This document shows, piece after piece, positions 7,026-13,250 of a stretch of 14,752 nucleotides of DNA. Both the position numbers and the translations under genes were made by a program. Each line of letters begins with the position of its first letter. Positions within the stretch are counted from its first letter, which is position 1. The DNA is from JBCBWG01 sp964579305 (GTDB lineage Bacteria; Pseudomonadota; Alphaproteobacteria; Rhizobiales; Hyphomicrobiaceae), in the NCBI GenBank assembly GCA_964579305.1, contig CAZOGY010000091.1, positions 1-14,752 of the forward strand. The letters run 5' to 3'. The notes beneath the pieces were generated by a model. It had not been told where the DNA came from. It worked only from the letters and a program-made list of their open reading frames with translations, and made no database searches.

Positions 7026-7976
7026 TTAGTTTTTCTTCGCAGCTTCGATTTTCGCTTTACGGGCTTTCACGACGACTTCGTAGAACGAATGGTCGACTGG
7101 AACCCAGGCTTTGACGATGCCGTTTGCGACGTTCTCAGCGCACTTTGGATCGTTCTTGAGGATCCACTGCTTCATGCCGAGCATGACGTCACGAGCTTCT
7201 TGTGGAAGCTTTTTCGGCATGACGATCGGGCCGTTCGGGATCAGTTTCGACGACCAGACCTGGACGATGTCGTCCATGTTCAGGATGCCTTTGTCGACCA
7301 TTTTGCGGAGGTTACCCGAGGTGTAGCCTTCCGACCATTTGCCAACGCCAGAAACCCAGGTGACAGCAACGTCGACGTCTTTGTTGAGAACGCCGAGGAC
7401 GCCGTTTTCGTGGCCGCCCATGAACTGCGTCGAAGCGAAGTACTTGTCGAGTTCACCGACTTTGTCGACGAGTTCGATCGATGGGATCAGGTAGCCCGAG
7501 GTCGAGTTCGGGTCAGCGAAGCCGAGCTTCTTGCCTTTGGTGTCTTCGAGCGTCTTGATGCCCGAGTCTTTGCGAGCAACCATGACCGAGTAGTAGCCCG
7601 TGTCGCCCGACGGCTGCATGCGGGTCATGACCGGCACAACGGCGTCTGGGTTCTGCAGGTACATGCCGGCATAGCCAGAAGCGCCGAACCATGCGTAGTC
7701 CAGGTTCCCGCCCAGCATCGATTCCATCGTGCCGGCATAGTCTTTGAACGTGAACATTTTCGCCGGAACGCCATAAGCGGCTTCGACGTAATCTTTCAGG
7801 CAGGTGTTACGCGTCAGGATGTCCTGAGCGGCTTCGTCACCGAGGAAGCCGATGCGGAACTCCGGCTGGACTTTCGAGAAGTCCATTTTCGGGCCGGTGT
7901 AGTCAACAGCCGAAGCGGCCGTTGCCAGCACCATTGCGCCAGCGAAAGCTGCGACGCGGAAGGTCGTTTTGAGCAT
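7026..7976 (-). CDS. phnD: PhnD-type phosphonate/phosphate-binding periplasmic protein
   Basis: Substrate-binding subunit of the importer, 316 residues. A Sec signal peptide ends at about residue 23 (AASA). Mature-protein landmarks of the PhnD family are the FRIGFLGDE opening strand, a Tyr at 80 in TFKDYAGTME, the WFGASGYAG segment, and FADPNSTSGYL, whose STSG (158-161) sits at the helix N-terminus that holds the phosphonate oxygens in E. coli PhnD. GGHENGVLGVLNKDVDVAVTW follows, whose His189 aligns with another ligand-contacting residue. Two cysteines (59 and one near residue 290) could form a disulfide. AGGAG precedes the ATG. Ligand choice (Pi, phosphite, aminoethylphosphonate or other) is set by residues I cannot assign with confidence. 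Neighbours and Pho box put it in phosphorus scavenging. Confidence 0.93.
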   Translation of the reverse strand: MLKTTFRVAAFAGAMVLATAASAVDYTGPKMDFSKVQPEFRIGFLGDEAAQDILTRNTCLKDYVEAAYGVPAKMFTFKDYAGTMESMLGGNLDYAWFGASGYAGMYLQNPDAVVPVMTRMQPSGDTGYYSVMVARKDSGIKTLEDTKGKKLGFADPNSTSGYLIPSIELVDKVGELDKYFASTQFMGGHENGVLGVLNKDVDVAVTWVSGVGKWSEGYTSGNLRKMVDKGILNMDDIVQVWSSKLIPNGPIVMPKKLPQEARDVMLGMKQWILKNDPKCAENVANGIVKAWVPVDHSFYEVVVKARKAKIEAAKKN

Positions 7977-8035
7977 GTCTCACTCCTGAGGGTCGTCGAG
8001 AATGCAGCTATTGCCGCAAAAAAAGGCCGCTGAAA

Positions 8036-8839
8036 TTACTCAGCAGCCATTTTTGGGGTTTCCCCCAAAGACGTCGAGGTAATTGAGCCTTCGAATGCTT
8101 CGTCGGCTTCAGCCCCGTAAATCTCGCGTGCGGTCGCATCGGTCAGGTCGGCGGCGACGCCGTCAAATACGACTTGACCAGCGCGCATGCCGATAATGCG
8201 ATCGCAGTAGGTGCGCGCAGTATCGAGCGTGTGCAGGTTGCACACGACCATGATCTGTTCTTCTCGGTTGATGGAATAAAGCGCTTCCATCACGAGGCGT
8301 GCGTTCAGCGGGTCCAACGACGCGATCGGCTCGTCAGCAAGGATGATCTGCGGCGATTGCATCATCGCCCGGCAGATGGCGACGCGTTGTTGTTGGCCGC
8401 CAGACAGCGTTTCAGCGCGCTGCAGCGCGGTCGCCGCAACACCGAACCGGTCAAGGAGCGACAACGCGGATGCCCGCTCTTCTTGGGTGAAAAACTTCAA
8501 GGCCGAACGCAGAGTTGACTGCTGGTTCAAGCGGCCCAGAATGACGTTGGTCAAAACGTCAAGGCGCGGCACAAGGTTGAACTGCTGGAAAATCATTGCG
8601 CAGTTGCGCTGCCAGGCCAGCTTCTTTTTGCCTTCGAGCGCCAGAATGTTTTCGCCGTTGACCAGGATCTCGCCGGCGGTTGCCTCGGTCATCCTGTTCA
8701 TGATGCGCAGGAGCGTCGATTTACCTGCACCTGACCGTCCGATAATGCCGACCATTTGCGGCTTATCGACCTGAAACGTCACGTCATCGACCGCGACGAC
8801 CGACGAGAACTCTTTACGCAGTTTGTTGATTTCGAGCAT
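8036..8839 (-). CDS. phnC: PhnC-type phosphonate/phosphate ABC transporter ATPase
   Basis: Cytoplasmic ATP-hydrolysing subunit, 267 residues, first gene of the operon. All nucleotide-binding motifs are present: Walker A GRSGAGKST (34-42), Q-loop in IFQQFNLV (about 85), signature LSGGQQQR (145-152), Walker B IILADEP with catalytic Glu170, D-loop SLD, and switch His203 in NLHTLDTA. The PhnC-typical NLVPRLDVLTNVILGRL segment follows the Q-loop. The C-terminal tail beyond about residue 240 is slightly longer than in E. coli PhnC and looks unstructured. A GGGGGAGAG ribosome-binding site lies just before the ATG. The Pho box at 8902-8919 lies 62 bases upstream of the start codon. phnD follows after a 59-base gap. 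Confidence 0.95.
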   Translation of the reverse strand: MLEINKLRKEFSSVVAVDDVTFQVDKPQMVGIIGRSGAGKSTLLRIMNRMTEATAGEILVNGENILALEGKKKLAWQRNCAMIFQQFNLVPRLDVLTNVILGRLNQQSTLRSALKFFTQEERASALSLLDRFGVAATALQRAETLSGGQQQRVAICRAMMQSPQIILADEPIASLDPLNARLVMEALYSINREEQIMVVCNLHTLDTARTYCDRIIGMRAGQVVFDGVAADLTDATAREIYGAEADEAFEGSITSTSLGETPKMAAE

Positions 8840-8901
8840 CCGCTCTCCCCCGATGACCGCGGCGCCCTAGCATGCAAACATATCAGGTAGGTTGCGGTTC
8901 T

Positions 8902-8919
8902 GTGACTGTTCCATGACAG
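8902..8919 (-). promoter_or_regulatory. Pho box (PhoB-binding site) for phnCDEE
   Basis: On the minus strand 8919-8902 reads CTGTCAT-GGAA-CAGTCAC: two 7-base direct half-sites separated by 4 bases. The first matches the PhoB consensus CTGTCAT exactly and the second differs at two positions (CTGTCAC is the usual alphaproteobacterial second half). A possible -10 (GATATG) lies about 17 bases downstream. It stands 62 bases before the phnC start, the expected place for PhoB activation under phosphate starvation. Confidence 0.8.
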
Positions 8920-9177
8920 CCCGATGCCGTCCGTGGGCGACCCAATTTGTCCACATGGCTAGACAAGCCATTCCAGTTGTTGAGGAACATCCAATTTGCC
9001 GTGCATCTGATGCATGGCGCGCCATGTCCATAGCGCATGTCAGTCTCGGTGTTGGGCGATCTGATTTATGGTGCGCTGCGTTAATGCGACGCACGCGTGC
9101 AACGGCACAAAAAATGCCGGGGACGCGTTGCACTGCAGCAATCCGAAAGAGCCGTATCGGGCGCGAGGGAGTTGGGG
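8920..9177. promoter_or_regulatory. Divergent spacer with clustered palindromes
   Basis: No gene is supported here; it is the remainder of the divergent spacer between phnC (-) and the secreted protein (+). It contains TGCATC-T-GATGCA (9002-9014) overlapping the perfect 14-bp palindrome CATGGCGCGCCATG (9013-9026), a 10-bp palindrome GCACGCGTGC (9091-9100) and a small stem CGGCA/TGCCG around CAAAAAA (9103-9119). The first two could be a binding site for a dimeric regulator of the plus-strand gene. No clear -35/-10 pair was identified. Confidence 0.35.
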
Positions 9178-9774
9178 ATGGTCAAAACACGTCATGACCG
9201 CAGGCGCGCTGAGATGTCGATCGCCTCACACGTGAAGCGCTGCTTGGTACCTGTTGCCGTGGCCGCTTACGTGGCCGTTGGTATTGCGCCGGCGGCGATC
9301 GCGAACAATAGCGCTACGCTGAAGGTCACGTTCAAAGAGAGCGCGCCGAAGGACTCGTTTGCGATTGAGAACGTGGGCGCCTGCGCGGCGGGGCCGTTCA
9401 CGCTCGCCATCGATCTCGCTCCCTCGGCGGGCAAGCTCTACTTTGACACGACGGCGTCGGGTGCCGGGCTCCAAGTCTTCCAGCCGTTTGAATTGACCGA
9501 TGGCCGGGAGCGGGTGACGGCCGCGGTGAAGGTGAGCGACGGGCAGCAAGTTGTCCGGCTTCCCATTTCCGGCCTGCCACCGGGCGCGCGGGTTGCCTTC
9601 ACTGTCGATGTCGATGACAACCTGCCGAACGGGCCACGCGGGCAGACACAAATCGATGGTTCGGAGATGACCGGGGCAGTCGTGCGTGTGACACCGGCGT
9701 CGGGCTCAAGCACCCAAGCGCGCATGTCAGCGGATAATGTTGCCGAACTTGGCATTTCCTGCGTGAGCAGCTGA
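9178..9774 (+). CDS. Secreted protein, 'aggregation factor core'-like
   Basis: The 198-residue product has a basic N-terminus, a hydrophobic core and an AAIA cleavage site at about residue 42, giving a mature exported protein of about 155 residues. The mature part starts NNSATLKVTFKESAPKDSF, then has IENVGAC, VFQPFEL, LPPGARVAFTVDVDD and IDGSEMTGAVV motifs. From memory these fit small alphaproteobacterial exported proteins annotated 'aggregation factor core', with a predicted beta-sandwich; their function is not known. A Cys in IENVGAC and one near the C-terminus (GISC) may pair. I chose the ATG at 9178 because GAGGGAG lies about eight bases upstream. An internal ATG at 9214 would give a shorter, more usual signal peptide. 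Confidence 0.7.
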   Translation: MVKTRHDRRRAEMSIASHVKRCLVPVAVAAYVAVGIAPAAIANNSATLKVTFKESAPKDSFAIENVGACAAGPFTLAIDLAPSAGKLYFDTTASGAGLQVFQPFELTDGRERVTAAVKVSDGQQVVRLPISGLPPGARVAFTVDVDDNLPNGPRGQTQIDGSEMTGAVVRVTPASGSSTQARMSADNVAELGISCVSS

Positions 9775-9943
9775 GCCAATCAGCCAGGCATCGCGCGAAG
9801 CAAGCAACTTGATGTGCATGGGAGCTCACGGCCCGGCGGGAGGCCGTGGCCTTGAATTGCGTTAACTGGCATAACTTCCGTCCATTCGCATACCAAAGCC
9901 TGGTACTAGCTAAAGAGTAATCGCCGGCATGTTCTGCGATACC

Positions 9944-9980
9944 AGCCGCCAGCAGATTAATGCGCGGCTCTGATTTTTTT
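9944..9980 (+). terminator. Probable intrinsic terminator of the 9178-9774 gene
   Basis: AGCCGC (9944-9949) pairs with GCGGCT (9964-9969) around a 14-base loop. Four bases later comes a run of seven T (9974-9980). The stem is short and the loop large, so efficiency may be modest. It is convergent with the FGE gene. Another stem (CACGGCC 9827-9833 with GGCCGTG 9842-9848) lies closer to the stop codon but lacks a T-run. Confidence 0.5.
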
Positions 9981-10025
9981 GACGTGTTGAACCTCGCGCC
10001 TGAGATCTGACACTGCGCGGCAGGG

Positions 10026-10943
10026 TTATTCGATATCTTTGACAATTCGAAAGCCAATGTGGGCTGTACTGAAATCTGGCTCAAAACTTTCTCGGGCACC
10101 CACGCGATACCTTCTGCAGTAGTTTTCGCTGCAAAGGTATGAGCCTCCCTTGATGGTGAAGCGCGGGGTGGCCGGTGCGAAGCGGCTGTCCGTCCATTCC
10201 CAAACATTGCCAATCATATCATAAGCGCCGGTGAGTCCGGCAGCAAAACACCCAACCGGCGCCGTTCCAGCATAACCATCGCGCTTTGAGTTGATCATTG
10301 GGAACAAGCCTGTCCAAATGTTTGCGCGCAACTCGCCGTCGCGTCCTCGAATGCCTGATTCTGGATCACGCGGATCGAAAAGCCCCAAGCTTGCCGCATA
10401 CTCCCACTCAACCTCTGTTGGAAGGCGCCCGCCGGCCCATTTGGCATAGGCGCGCGCGTCATTGAGCGTGACGTGGACCACTGGATGCAATGCCAAGTCG
10501 TCCAGATTGGAGCCCGCGCCCCGAGGCGTTTTCCAGGTTGCCGCTGGGTCGAGTTTCCACCAGGACATGAGGACGTGGGGCGTCTTGCTCTCGACAAACT
10601 GAGCGGAACCTTTGTTTCGCTCAGCCTCGGTGACATAACCGGTTGCCGCCACAAACTGTGCGAACTGGCTGTTGGTCACTTCATGGATTTGCAGACGGAA
10701 AGGTGACACGAAAACTTGTCGCGGCGCACCTTCTTCCCGATAGCGTGGATGGGCGCCCTTCACGAAACCACCGCCGGGTATTTTGACGAAAGTGCCCAAG
10801 CTGTTTCGATCAAGAGCGCATTGCCGGCCCGTCCAGAATAATGGACCCAGCAGCCAGACGGCGGCCAGGCTGCCGGCGGATAACAGAACAATCACGCCGA
10901 TCAATGCCGCAGTTCCAATCGTCCGTTTGAATGCGTGGCGCAT
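10026..10943 (-). CDS. Membrane-anchored formylglycine-generating enzyme (sulfatase-modifying factor)
   Basis: A 305-residue FGE/SUMF1-superfamily protein. FGE is a copper-dependent oxidase that converts the Cys of the sulfatase CxPSR motif to formylglycine. A single membrane segment (about 13-33) anchors the catalytic domain outside the cytoplasm. The domain shows FVKIPGGGFVKGA, EVTNSQFAQFV, HPVVHVTLNDARAYAKW, GGRLPTEVEWEYAA, YDMIGNVWEWT and GGSYLCSENYCRRYRVGAR. The last contains Cys271 and Cys276 with the C-x4-C spacing of the active-site copper ligands of true FGEs (human Cys336/Cys341). Many family members lack this pair, so catalytic competence is likely. The ATG at 10943 is one base after the DJ-1 gene's TGA (TGAcATG), so translation is coupled. 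A nearby sulfatase is now a pseudogene, so the target, if any, must be elsewhere. Confidence 0.88.
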   Translation of the reverse strand: MRHAFKRTIGTAALIGVIVLLSAGSLAAVWLLGPLFWTGRQCALDRNSLGTFVKIPGGGFVKGAHPRYREEGAPRQVFVSPFRLQIHEVTNSQFAQFVAATGYVTEAERNKGSAQFVESKTPHVLMSWWKLDPAATWKTPRGAGSNLDDLALHPVVHVTLNDARAYAKWAGGRLPTEVEWEYAASLGLFDPRDPESGIRGRDGELRANIWTGLFPMINSKRDGYAGTAPVGCFAAGLTGAYDMIGNVWEWTDSRFAPATPRFTIKGGSYLCSENYCRRYRVGARESFEPDFSTAHIGFRIVKDIE

Positions 10944-10944
10944 G

Positions 10945-11769
10945 TCACTTGGCCGCGAGCAGTTCCAGAATTCTGTGGGCCGTCTCGTACCCACTATTCT
11001 GGTTTTGACCAGTTACCAGGTTCCCGTCCACAACCGTGTGGGTTGCCAGGAAGTCGCGCCACGCCGTTGCTGATTCAAAGCGAGCTTTTGCAGCGCGAAG
11101 CTCAGTTTCAGGGTGTTTGGGCGTAATCGTAATGCCAAACTCCTTGATCTGCTTATCTGTGACACCCGTGACGCGGCGTCCCTCCAAAAGCGGGGAGCCA
11201 TCGACGTCTTTTGCGTTCACCAAACCAAGCGCGCCGTGACACACCGAGCCAATGATGACACCTTTCGCGTTTGCTTGGGTGATCACCTCGGCCAGCTCCT
11301 TGCTTTGGGCCAAATCATAAGCGGCGCCCCAGCCGCCAGCCATAAAGATGACGTCGTAGTCCTCTGCGTTAATCTCCGCGATCGGGATTGAATTCTTCAA
11401 TTTGCCCATTGCGACTTTATCGGCCAAAAACCGACGATCGTCGGCCGTTGCAAGCGGCCAGCTCATTGACCATGGCTGGACTGGTATCTCGCCGCCTTGG
11501 ATTGAGGCGATGTCCACGTCCATGCCTGCATTGAGGAACGCGTAATAGGGCACGGTCATTTCCGACCCGAACACGCCAGTTGCGCTGCCGCTTCCGCCCA
11601 ACTTGTCGTGACTGGTGGTCACCACCAAAGCGCGTTTTCCAGCGAGATTGAATTGTGGGATTTCGTAATGCTGATGAAGCCCCATCGCTCTCAACGCCGG
11701 AGGGAGTCCGAAATAAACGGTCGCACCCAAGACCATCACGACGGCAAGCGCATATTTGATCCAAGACAT
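10945..11769 (-). CDS. Membrane-anchored DJ-1/PfpI-family (GATase1-like) protein
   Basis: This 274-residue protein begins with a hydrophobic segment (about 5-22) that is either a membrane anchor or an uncleaved signal. The rest is a DJ-1/PfpI (Hsp31-like) domain: RALVVTTSHDKLG, GVFGSEMTVPYYAFLNAG with Glu70, YDVIFMAGGWGAAYDLAQ, and the nucleophile elbow GSVCHGALGLV with Cys177-His178. A GRRVTGVTDKQIKEFG stretch and a C-terminal NQNSGYETAHRILELL helix follow. Relatives include glyoxalase III, deglycase or chaperone-type proteins and proteases, and activity cannot be chosen from sequence. GGAG lies seven bases before the ATG. The next gene upstream is the truncated paralogue (42-base gap), and FGE follows after one base. 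Export of a DJ-1 domain is uncommon and suggests a periplasmic role. Confidence 0.88.
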   Translation of the reverse strand: MSWIKYALAVVMVLGATVYFGLPPALRAMGLHQHYEIPQFNLAGKRALVVTTSHDKLGGSGSATGVFGSEMTVPYYAFLNAGMDVDIASIQGGEIPVQPWSMSWPLATADDRRFLADKVAMGKLKNSIPIAEINAEDYDVIFMAGGWGAAYDLAQSKELAEVITQANAKGVIIGSVCHGALGLVNAKDVDGSPLLEGRRVTGVTDKQIKEFGITITPKHPETELRAAKARFESATAWRDFLATHTVVDGNLVTGQNQNSGYETAHRILELLAAK

Positions 11770-11811
11770 CTTAGAACTCCGCCATGGGTGCGACGACGCT
11801 CTTTCCAGAAA

Positions 11812-12218
11812 CTAGATTTCTTCTGGTGGCCATTTTTCCGGGATCCGGTGAGCTGTCTCGTACCCGCTGTTTTGGTTCTGACCGGTGATCAGATTGCCAA
11901 CTATGGTCGTGTGAGGTGCGAACGGTTCGCGCCACGCATGTTGGCACTCATAGATCGCTCCGGCCTTTTTCAGTTCATCTTCAGGGTGCTTTGGCGTGAT
12001 CGCGATGCCGAAAGTATTGATCTGGTCATCCGTAACGCCGGTTACGCGGCGACCCTTCACGAGCAATTCGCCATCGATGCCTTTCGCACTGACCAATCCA
12101 AAAGCACCATGACACACCGAGCCGAGAATTTTGCCCTGTGCGTTCGCCCTGGTTACGACATCGGCCAGCACGTCACTTTGCGCTAAATCATATGCGGCGC
12201 CCCGTCCGCCCACGTCAT
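11812..12218 (-). pseudogene. Truncated second DJ-1/PfpI copy (C-terminal half only)
   Basis: From about 12218 down to the TAG at 11812 the minus strand encodes the C-terminal half of a close paralogue of the intact DJ-1 gene. It begins at GGRGAAYDLAQSD, keeps the GSVCHGAFGLV nucleophile elbow, and aligns without gaps to near the C-terminus at roughly two-thirds identity by eye. The N-terminal half is missing and the Trp of GGWG is Arg. The open frame continues upstream to an ATG at 12555, but that part is the sulfatase sequence in the wrong frame, so a 247-residue product would be a chimera without a DJ-1 N-terminus. The copy probably arose by tandem duplication and was truncated by the same deletion that removed most of the sulfatase. 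Confidence 0.8.
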
Positions 12219-12220
12219 GG

Positions 12221-12256
12221 AATAGGCGGGGTAATAGCAATAGGCGGGGTAATGGC
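12221..12256. repeat. 18-bp tandem duplication at the sulfatase/DJ-1 junction
   Basis: AATAGGCGGGGTAATAGC (12221-12238) is followed directly by a copy differing at one base (12239-12256). In the old sulfatase frame it reads AITPPI twice. It sits exactly where sulfatase homology ends and DJ-1 homology begins, so it may be a scar of the deletion event. Confidence 0.75.
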
Positions 12257-12520
12257 GCGGCTTGGTCCGCGGACCGGTGAGGACTAACACCGCGGTAACA
12301 TGGTGCCGCGTTGCGCAAGTGCATCAATGTTTGGTGTCCGCGTCTCGCTGCCGCAGGCACAAAAATCCATGAAGCGAACCTCGTCGAATAAAACCAGCAG
12401 GACGTTGGGTCGTGTGTTCTGCTGCGCGAACGCCGGCGCAAGTGCCAGAAGGCTCGCCGTAAGGCCATAGACAGACGTCTGGCACAGACTTCTGGGCAAT
12501 TCTTCGCAAGACACCGGCAA
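12239..12520 (-). pseudogene. Decayed sulfatase N-terminal stump with mutated active-site Cys
   Basis: The minus frame from about 12520 encodes a signal-peptide-like segment ending PAFAQ, then NTRPNVLLVLFDEV and RTPNIDALAQRGT, the hallmarks of the sulfatase (COG3119) N-terminus. A TAG at 12284-12286 interrupts it where these enzymes usually have an aromatic residue. The same frame continues with SSPV-R-GPSRA: the CxPSR active-site motif in which the formylglycine Cys is Arg (codon CGC at 12269-12271, one transition from TGC). The usual Asp-Asp metal pair is Asp-Glu (FDEV). Homology ends about twelve codons later at an 18-bp duplication, then the DJ-1 remnant starts. No ATG begins the frame (TTG at 12520 or GTG at 12514). 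More than 80% of a normal sulfatase is missing. Confidence 0.82.
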
Positions 12521-12583
12521 CCGCTGAAACTGAAACCAAGAGGCCCGTCCTGCATCGCTCGATCGGTCAGGACCGCTTCAACG

Positions 12584-12610
12584 TCTTTACAAAATAACTT
12601 GATCTGTCAA
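12584..12610 (-). promoter_or_regulatory. Possible promoter of the sulfatase/DJ-1/FGE locus
   Basis: On the minus strand TTGACA (12610-12605) is a perfect -35 hexamer overlapping the TetR operator. The best -10 is TAAAGA (12589-12584) at a short 15-base spacing, so the pair is imperfect. The placement, between TetR and the divergent locus, fits a repressor-controlled promoter. Confidence 0.35.
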
Positions 12611-12613
12611 GTT
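12596..12613. promoter_or_regulatory. Palindromic operator, probably for the adjacent TetR
   Basis: AACTTGA-TCTG-TCAAGTT is an 18-bp inverted repeat with two perfect 7-base arms and a 4-base centre, as is usual for TetR-family operators. It ends 43 bases before the TetR ATG and overlaps the TTGACA of the divergent promoter. This fits autoregulation and control of the sulfatase/DJ-1/FGE locus. Confidence 0.7.
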
Positions 12614-12656
12614 GTCTTAGTTGAAGTCTTCCAGCGCTTCGCACTACTGAGTGGCC

Positions 12657-13211
12657 ATGGAACCTGAAGACACTCTCATCCTCGACACTGTGATTGGCGT
12701 GGTGACCCGCCACGGCATGAAGCGGACGACAATGGCCGACATTGCCGGTGCAGCCGGTGTGTCGCGCCAGACGCTCTACGACCGCTTCTCCGACAAGGAC
12801 GGGATCATGGCGGCAACCATCGACTTGATCGCAAATCGCGTCTGCCATGAGCTGCGCGTGGAATTTGCGAAAGACGAGGACCTTGCAACGAACCTCGACG
12901 CCTACTTTCGGGTCGGCGTCTGGCCGACCTATGAGACCATTCAAGCGATGCCGGACGCCGCTGATTTTGAGAAGGGTTTAGGACCGGCTTCGATAGCAGC
13001 GATCCGCAGGGCCGGCGACGCCAAAGAGGCCATTTTGGCCGACGTCTTGCGGGCGCACCTGCCAAAGGACGACCCGTCGCCTGAGCAAGTCGCGCGGTTT
13101 TTCGAGCAATCGAGCTGCCAAGCGAAAATGTCAGGTATGGCACGTGAAGATCTGGAACAGTTTTTGTCTGTTCTGAAGGCGTCTGTGTTGGCCTTGCACC
13201 GAAACCGCTAA
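12657..13211 (+). CDS. TetR-family transcriptional regulator
   Basis: A 184-residue DNA-binding protein of normal TetR length. The N-terminal helix-turn-helix is clear at about residues 24-50: TTMADIAGAAGVSRQTLYDRFSDKDGIM, where TLYDRF matches the TLY-x-x-F recognition helix. The C-terminal ligand domain is divergent, so the inducer is unknown. A GTG at 12651 in the same frame is an alternative start two codons earlier. Neither start has a strong ribosome-binding site (GAG just upstream of the ATG). An 18-bp palindrome upstream is the probable operator. The gene diverges from the sulfatase/DJ-1/FGE locus and is followed after 39 bases by the patatin gene on the same strand, so it may control both sides. 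Confidence 0.9.
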   Translation: MEPEDTLILDTVIGVVTRHGMKRTTMADIAGAAGVSRQTLYDRFSDKDGIMAATIDLIANRVCHELRVEFAKDEDLATNLDAYFRVGVWPTYETIQAMPDAADFEKGLGPASIAAIRRAGDAKEAILADVLRAHLPKDDPSPEQVARFFEQSSCQAKMSGMAREDLEQFLSVLKASVLALHRNR

Positions 13212-13250
13212 GCTATGTGTTGAACCGCTCAAACAGGACCTCGCTCAGAT

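Noticed and set aside
6945..8033. 362-residue plus-strand frame opposite phnD
   Set aside because: Antisense shadow of phnD. High-GC codon bias in the real gene leaves the opposite frame open.
11812..12555. Intact 247-residue DJ-1 protein
   Set aside because: Only the C-terminal half matches DJ-1. The N-terminal part is the sulfatase relic read in a wrong frame.
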